A DNA stretch of 9,873 nucleotides, from NCBI GenBank assembly GCA_030643515.1, contig DAOWLH010000030.1, positions 1 through 9,873 on the forward strand, read 5' to 3'. The position numbers and the translations under genes are program-made. How positions within the stretch are numbered: position 1 is the stretch's first letter; each line of letters starts with the position of its first letter. Source of the DNA: Dehalococcoidia bacterium (GTDB taxonomy: Bacteria > Chloroflexota > Dehalococcoidia > Dehalococcoidales > DAOWLH01). The notes under the pieces were generated by a model, which ran no database searches, was not told the origin of the DNA, and saw only the letters and a program-made list of their open reading frames with translations. Shown here piece by piece: positions 5,903 through 9,873 of the stretch.

Positions 5903-7098
5903 GCAACTGGCAGGAGCTGGAGCACAAATATTACATGCCCACCTTTGACCGCCTGCCGATAACCCTGGTCAGGGGGCAGGGAGCTACGGTATGGGACGAC
6001 AATGGCCACCAGTACCTGGACTTCGTTGCCGGCTGGGCTGTCAACAGCCTGGGGCACTGCCACCCGGCGGTAGTTGGAGCGGTCACAGAGCAGGTAAAGG
6101 CCCTGATTCACGTGTCCAACAGCTTCTACACCATCCCGCAGATAAAGCTGGCCGAGCTTCTGGTAAACAATAGCTGCCTGGACAGGGTCTTCTTGTGTAA
6201 CAGCGGCACCGAGGCCACCGAGGGTGCGGTAAAGCTGGCCCGCCGCTACGGCCACCTGCACTTAAACGGGGCCTATGAGGTAATTACCGCCACCGGCTCC
6301 TTTCACGGGCGCACTCTGGCCATGGTCTCGGCCAGCGGCCAGCCTAAATTCCAGAAGCCCTATATCCCACTGCCCAGCGGTTTCATCAATGTGGAATTCA
6401 ACAACATCGAGGCCATTAAAGCTGCCACCGGCAGCAGGACCTGCGCCGTCATGCTGGAGCCGATACAGGGAGAAGGCGGCGTTAACATACCCGGTGATGG
6501 CTACTTGAAAGCGGTGCTGGAATGGTGCCGACAGAAGGGGCTGCTGCTCATTCTGGACGAGATACAGACCGGCATCGCCCGAACAGGGACTCTTTTTGCC
6601 TACCAGCAGTATGGCGTAGAGCCGGATATAATGACACTGGCCAAGGGCATGGCCAGCGGCGTACCCATCGGGGCGATTCTGGCCAAGGAGAGAGCTTCCG
6701 TTTTCGCCAGGGGAGAGCACGGTTCCACCTTCGGCGGCAATCCGCTGGCCTGCGCCGCCGGCTATGCTACCGTTAAGTTCATCCTGGACAACAACATCAC
6801 CCAGAACGTTAAGGAGGTCGGGCAGTATCTGACCGACGGCCTGGATAAGCTGAAAAGGGAATACCGATTTATCACTGGAGTGCGGGGGCTGGGCCTGCTC
6901 CAAGCCATGGAATTTGACAGCGACCTGGCCCAATCAGTGGTCACGGCCTGCCTGGACAGTGGTTTGCTGGTGAACAAATTAAAACCCAGTGCCATCAGGT
7001 TCATGCCGCCGCTCATCATCGGCAGGAAAGAGGTTGATGAGGCGCTTGGGATTCTGGACGGGGTGCTATCTACCACCCCAGGCAAAGCAGGAGGCTAG
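5899..7098 (+). CDS. argD: ArgD, acetylornithine aminotransferase (PLP-dependent)
   Basis: Class III aminotransferase that makes N-acetylornithine from N-acetylglutamate semialdehyde using glutamate as amino donor. The protein is 399 residues, a normal length. Visible features are NSLGHCHPAV (49-58), CNSGTEATEGAVKLAR (100-115), SFHGRT (134-139), MLEPIQGEGG (185-194), LLILDEIQTGIARTG (216-230; D220 contacts the PLP ring nitrogen), TLAKGMASGVPIGA (246-259; K249 forms the PLP Schiff base) and STFGGNPLACAA (276-287). The start ATG 5899 overlaps the argB stop and has AGGAG at 5887-5891, seven bases upstream. The stop TAG sits in the loop of a small hairpin that also covers the Shine-Dalgarno of the next gene. 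The next gene is in the same reading frame. Confidence 0.96.
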   Translation: MSNWQELEHKYYMPTFDRLPITLVRGQGATVWDDNGHQYLDFVAGWAVNSLGHCHPAVVGAVTEQVKALIHVSNSFYTIPQIKLAELLVNNSCLDRVFLCNSGTEATEGAVKLARRYGHLHLNGAYEVITATGSFHGRTLAMVSASGQPKFQKPYIPLPSGFINVEFNNIEAIKAATGSRTCAVMLEPIQGEGGVNIPGDGYLKAVLEWCRQKGLLLILDEIQTGIARTGTLFAYQQYGVEPDIMTLAKGMASGVPIGAILAKERASVFARGEHGSTFGGNPLACAAGYATVKFILDNNITQNVKEVGQYLTDGLDKLKREYRFITGVRGLGLLQAMEFDSDLAQSVVTACLDSGLLVNKLKPSAIRFMPPLIIGRKEVDEALGILDGVLSTTPGKAGG

Positions 7099-7103
7099 GC
7101 CTC
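7089..7103 (+). promoter_or_regulatory. Ribosome-binding site folded into a hairpin around the argD stop
   Basis: The only Shine-Dalgarno for the next gene is AGGAGG at 7089-7094, an unusually long 13 bases before its GTG. GAGGC (7091-7095) pairs perfectly with GCCTC (7099-7103), with the argD TAG as the three-base loop. A ribosome reaching the argD stop would open this hairpin, so the arrangement suggests that translation of the downstream gene depends on argD translation. Confidence 0.45.
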
Positions 7104-7107
7104 TCCC

Positions 7108-8001
7108 GTGGAGAACAAACTACGCCAGCTAAAGATAGGGGCAGGCTTGATAGTGGCCATATCACTGGCCATAGTATTGCTGGCGCCATCACCGGTGACA
7201 CCGGCTATAGCCTGTGAGGTGGGCAGCAGCAGCACTCCCCTGACAACCGAGGATTTTTCATCTGTGCCCCAGTCTTTGGTCGACCAGGCCGATCAACTAT
7301 CCGTAGAACTCTTTGGAGATTACCCCAAAAAGCGTCACGACTTCACCAGCCAACTGCTGGCCACATATCTGGCGGCCAGGGATAAGGATGTCGTCATCTT
7401 CTTCAACGCCGGTGGCTGGGGCTGGGACTCGGTGCTGGACTCGCCGGGCTGGACAACCATAATCGATGGCATAGAAGCCGAACTTGCCGGCCTGGGATAC
7501 ACCACACTGATGGTCGACCACAAAAGGACAAACCCTACCTTAAACGGCTGTATCAGCGAACTTATGGTGGCCGCTGGTCTCTATCCACAGAAGGCCAGAG
7601 ATTTAGCCGCCAGGGTGGAGTTTTTAACTGGCAACCTGCCGCAACTCAGCGTAATCCTGGCCGGCGAGAGTAACGGCTCCGGGATGAATGAGGGCGTCAT
7701 GGCTCTTATGGCAGACAATCAGCAGGTGTACAGCATCCAGCTAGGCCCTCCCTTCTGGGAAGAGAGTACTGTTTCTGAAAGGTCACTGGTGTTACGCAGC
7801 AACGGGGAAATCCCAGACTCCTTCAGCCAGGGAAAGGTATTTACCATTATCCGGGCCAATCTGGAGGCCGTGTTTGGCATCTCCCAGAAAAATCCCGGCC
7901 ACATACTTTTCTACATCGGGGCACCGGGGCACTTTTATAGCTGGCAACATGCAGAAGTTCGTTCACAAGTGACCGATTTCTTAAGAAAACACTGGTCCTA
8001 A
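7108..8001 (+). CDS. Predicted exported alpha/beta-hydrolase-like protein inside the arg cluster
   Basis: I do not recognise a named family. The 297-residue product begins with a basic stretch and a hydrophobic helix (about residues 10-30), then PAIAC (32-36). This could be a Sec signal cut after AIA or a marginal lipobox with C36 lipidated. The rest looks like an alpha/beta-hydrolase: strand DVVIFFNAGGWGW (94-106) resembles an oxyanion-loop region, LVDH-like TTLMVDHKRT (132-141) follows a helix, SVILAGESNGSG (181-192) gives a GxSxG nucleophile elbow with S188, and the C-terminus GAPGHFYSWQH...VTDFLRKHW (271-296) supplies candidate H275 or H281. D237 is a possible acid. The GTG at 7108 is the first possible start, because the argD TAG is the in-frame stop 12 bases before it. 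It lies in the place where argF is often found, but is not a carbamoyltransferase. Substrate unknown. Confidence 0.8.
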   Translation: MENKLRQLKIGAGLIVAISLAIVLLAPSPVTPAIACEVGSSSTPLTTEDFSSVPQSLVDQADQLSVELFGDYPKKRHDFTSQLLATYLAARDKDVVIFFNAGGWGWDSVLDSPGWTTIIDGIEAELAGLGYTTLMVDHKRTNPTLNGCISELMVAAGLYPQKARDLAARVEFLTGNLPQLSVILAGESNGSGMNEGVMALMADNQQVYSIQLGPPFWEESTVSERSLVLRSNGEIPDSFSQGKVFTIIRANLEAVFGISQKNPGHILFYIGAPGHFYSWQHAEVRSQVTDFLRKHWS

Positions 8002-8002
8002 G

Positions 8003-8011
8003 TGGTACAAT
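8003..8011 (+). promoter_or_regulatory. Candidate extended -10 promoter for argG
   Basis: TGgTACAAT (8003-8011) is a TGn-extended -10 with five of six consensus bases, starting right after the stop of the hydrolase-like gene. The best -35, TTAAGA (7981-7986), has four of six matches but a long 19-base spacer. Transcription would start near 8018, giving a leader of about 40 bases. It would allow argG and argH to be expressed apart from argJBD. Confidence 0.42.
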
Positions 8012-8059
8012 ATACCGGTGCAAACGGGGTAGAACAATTATCCTGGGGAAGGAATGAAA

Positions 8060-9286
8060 ATGGCAGAAAAAGTGGTACTGGCCTATAGCGGCGGCCTGGA
8101 TACTTCAGTGGCCGTCAGGTGGGTCAAGGAAAAATACGGGCTTGATATTATTGCCCTCACCGTTGACGTCGGCAACGAGCGGGACTTTACCACAGTGCAG
8201 GACAAAGCGCTTAAAGCAGGTGCGATAAAGGCACTGGTTAAGGACGCCAGGGACTCCTTTGTCAACCATTTCATAATGCCGGCACTTCAGGCGGATGCCG
8301 TCTATGAAGGGCAGTACCCGCTGGCCACCGCCCTGTCCCGCCCGCTAATTGCCAAGCTGCTGGTTGACGTCGCCCGGGAGGAGGGGGCACAGGCGATAGC
8401 TCACGGCTGCACCGGCAAGGGGAACGACCAGGTTAGAATCGAGGTCGGTGTTGCTGCACTGGCACCAGAGATTAGAATAATTGCCCCAGCCAGGGAATGG
8501 GGTATGACCCGTGAAGAGACCATCGATTACGCCAGACGCCATGACATCCCGGTGCCCGTAACGGTCAGCAGCCCCTATTCCATTGATGAAAACCTCTGGG
8601 GCCGCAGCATTGAGTGTGGTGTCCTTGAAGACCCGTGGACGGAACCACCCAGCGATGTCTACTCCTGGACGAAATCACCCCAGGATACCCCCGATGAAGC
8701 CGCCTATATAGAGATTGACTTCGACCAGGGCATTCCGTTAGCTCTAAATGGGCAGAAAATGGATGGTGTTGGCCTGATTGAACAGCTCAACCAGCTGGCC
8801 GGCAGTTATGGCGTCGGCCGCATTGACCACGTTGAGAACCGGCTGGTGGGCATCAAGTCACGAGAGATCTATGAAGCACCGGCGGCAGTGGTGCTTATCG
8901 AAGCCCACCGGGCGCTGGAGACACTCACACTGGCAAAGTCACAGCTGCGCTTCAAGCAGAAGATGGCCGCCGAGTATGCCGACCTCATCTACAACGGCCT
9001 GTGGTTTAGCGCCCATCACCAGGACCTGGCTGCCTATGTACAGAGCACACAGCGCTTCGTTAGCGGCACCGTGAGGCTGAAGCTGTTCAAGGGGAAATGC
9101 AGCGTCGCCGGGCGGAAGTCCCCGTTTTCACTGTATAGCTGTGGTCTGGCCACCTACGACAAAGGCGACCAGTTTGACCAGAGTGCCGCCGCCGGCTTCA
9201 TTCACATCTGGGGGCTGCCTGTTCGAACCCAGGCCCAGCTACAACAAAAGGCCACAGCCAGGAAAGACGAAGGGGGGCGGCAATGA
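8060..9286 (+). CDS. argG: ArgG, argininosuccinate synthase
   Basis: Cytoplasmic enzyme that joins citrulline and aspartate, using ATP, to form argininosuccinate. From ATG 8060 it is 408 residues, a normal length. Visible features are the N-type ATP pyrophosphatase loop AYSGGLDTS (8-16), YPLATALSRP (86-95), AHGCTGKGNDQVRIE (114-128), PYSIDENLWGRS and the C-terminal YSCGLATY. Start choice: ATG 8054 and ATG 8060 are both in frame. AAGGA at 8049-8053 is 6 bases from 8060 but abuts 8054, and family members usually begin M-x-(E/K)-KVVLAYSGG, so 8060 is preferred; 8054 would add only two residues. Its stop overlaps the argH start by ATGA, so the last two steps of the pathway are translated together. 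It is preceded by a candidate promoter of its own. Confidence 0.96.
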   Translation: MAEKVVLAYSGGLDTSVAVRWVKEKYGLDIIALTVDVGNERDFTTVQDKALKAGAIKALVKDARDSFVNHFIMPALQADAVYEGQYPLATALSRPLIAKLLVDVAREEGAQAIAHGCTGKGNDQVRIEVGVAALAPEIRIIAPAREWGMTREETIDYARRHDIPVPVTVSSPYSIDENLWGRSIECGVLEDPWTEPPSDVYSWTKSPQDTPDEAAYIEIDFDQGIPLALNGQKMDGVGLIEQLNQLAGSYGVGRIDHVENRLVGIKSREIYEAPAAVVLIEAHRALETLTLAKSQLRFKQKMAAEYADLIYNGLWFSAHHQDLAAYVQSTQRFVSGTVRLKLFKGKCSVAGRKSPFSLYSCGLATYDKGDQFDQSAAAGFIHIWGLPVRTQAQLQQKATARKDEGGRQ

Positions 9287-9873
9287 GCCATATAAGAAGC
9301 CGCTTTAGCAAGCCGCCCGATGAATCCCTGGTCAGCTACACCTCCTCGCTATCTTTCGACCGGCGACTCTACCGCCACGATATCCAGGGCAGCCTGGCCC
9401 ACGCCAGCATGCTGGCCAAGCAGGGAATCATCTCACAACAAGAAGCCGAAACCATCAAACAGGGGCTTACGGCTATCGCCCGGGAGATAGAGCAGGACAA
9501 ATTCCAGTTCAAGGCGGAACTGGAGGACATTCACATGGCCATCGAGGCCAGACTATTAGAGATGGTGGGGGAGGTAGCCGGCAAACTGCATACAGCGCGC
9601 TCCCGTAATGACCAGGTAGCCCTGGACATGCGCCTCTTTGCCAAGGAAGCCATCTCGGAGACCTCAGCCGGACTAAAGCAGCTTCAACAGTCCCTGGTCA
9701 GTCTGGCCGAAGCCAACAAGGATGTGGTCATGCCCGGCTACACCCACCTGCAGGCGGCCCAGCCGGTGCTGCTGGCCCACCACCTGCTGGCCTATTTTGA
9801 GATGTTCCACAGGGATGCTGGGCGCTTTGACGACTGCCTGAAACGCACCGATGTCATGCCGTTAGGAAGTGGC
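9283..9873 (+). CDS. argH: ArgH, argininosuccinate lyase (3' end cut off)
   Basis: Splits argininosuccinate into arginine and fumarate; a member of the fumarase/aspartase superfamily that works as a tetramer. The first 197 residues are present and the frame is still open at the window end; full ArgH is usually about 460. Visible features are the N-terminal SRFSKPPDES (6-15), FDRRLYRHDIQGSLAHASMLA (about 25-45), LEDIHMAIE (80-88), HTARSRNDQVALDMRL (103-118) and YTHLQAAQPVLLAHH (153-167), where H155 corresponds to the conserved His of the lyase active site. The sequence stops at PLGSG, just before the conserved PLGSGA-type stretch continues. ATG 9283 overlaps the argG stop and is preceded by a G-rich AGGGGGGCGG (9271-9280). 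A 14-bp palindrome at 9403-9416 repeats the core of the one in hypE. Confidence 0.96.
   Translation, partial: MSHIRSRFSKPPDESLVSYTSSLSFDRRLYRHDIQGSLAHASMLAKQGIISQQEAETIKQGLTAIAREIEQDKFQFKAELEDIHMAIEARLLEMVGEVAGKLHTARSRNDQVALDMRLFAKEAISETSAGLKQLQQSLVSLAEANKDVVMPGYTHLQAAQPVLLAHHLLAYFEMFHRDAGRFDDCLKRTDVMPLGSG
9403..9416. repeat. 14-bp palindrome in argH identical to the core of the hypE palindrome
   Basis: GCCAGCATGCTGGC at 9403-9416 is a perfect dyad and identical to 1587-1600 within hypE. Both encode the peptide ASMLA in the same codons, so shared codon preference is the simplest explanation. Confidence 0.6.

Noticed and set aside
6262..6933. 223-codon minus-strand open frame opposite argD
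   Set aside because: A shadow of a confidently identified gene; no Shine-Dalgarno or family motif. The same applies to the long antisense frames at 4411-5052 and 5539-6261.
1..9873. CRISPR array, tRNA, rRNA, insertion sequence or phage genes
   Set aside because: No spaced direct repeats, cloverleaf, rRNA-like stretch or transposase/integrase motif was seen on either strand.

Overview
The window reads as one stretch of chromosome from an anaerobic, moderately GC-rich bacterium. The style of the predicted proteins (Chloroflexota-like ArgB, compact arg cluster, hydrogenase maturation genes) suggests Chloroflexota, probably class Dehalococcoidia. That placement rests on remembered protein resemblance, not on a search.

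Layout. (1) 1-1985, plus strand: the 3' part of hypD followed by overlapping hypE, two factors that build the Fe(CN)2CO centre of [NiFe] hydrogenases. (2) 2173-2553, minus strand: a small single-domain VOC (glyoxalase/bleomycin-resistance fold) protein, convergent with hypE. (3) 2554-2833: a divergent control region with a 14-bp perfect palindrome, a strong extended -10 promoter facing right, and a candidate 5'-end RNA hairpin. (4) 2834-3804: an unrecognised three-helix membrane protein translationally coupled to a PAP2-family phosphatase that lacks two usual catalytic residues. (5) 3866-9873: an arginine cluster in the order argJ, argB, argD, an unrecognised exported alpha/beta-hydrolase-like protein, argG, argH (cut by the window edge). 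argC and argF are not in the window.

How the genes work together. ArgJ, ArgB and ArgD carry glutamate through the acetylated intermediates towards ornithine (ArgC, absent here, is also needed). ArgG and ArgH convert citrulline plus aspartate to arginine plus fumarate. The step between (ArgF, ornithine to citrulline) must be encoded elsewhere, and the place where argF often sits is taken by the exported hydrolase-like gene. Gene junctions are very tight: ATGA overlaps join argB/argD, argG/argH and the membrane protein/PAP2 pair.

Most interesting points: the exported GESNG hydrolase-like protein inside the arg operon; a PAP2 protein with Ser for the PSGH His and Asn for the motif-1 Lys; an apparently leaderless argJ whose promoter is fused to the preceding terminator; four candidate promoters that all carry a TGn extended -10; and a 26-bp perfect palindrome inside hypE whose 14-bp core recurs inside argH. 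No CRISPR array, transposase, tRNA or rRNA was seen. I found no clear case for a wholly new multi-gene system.
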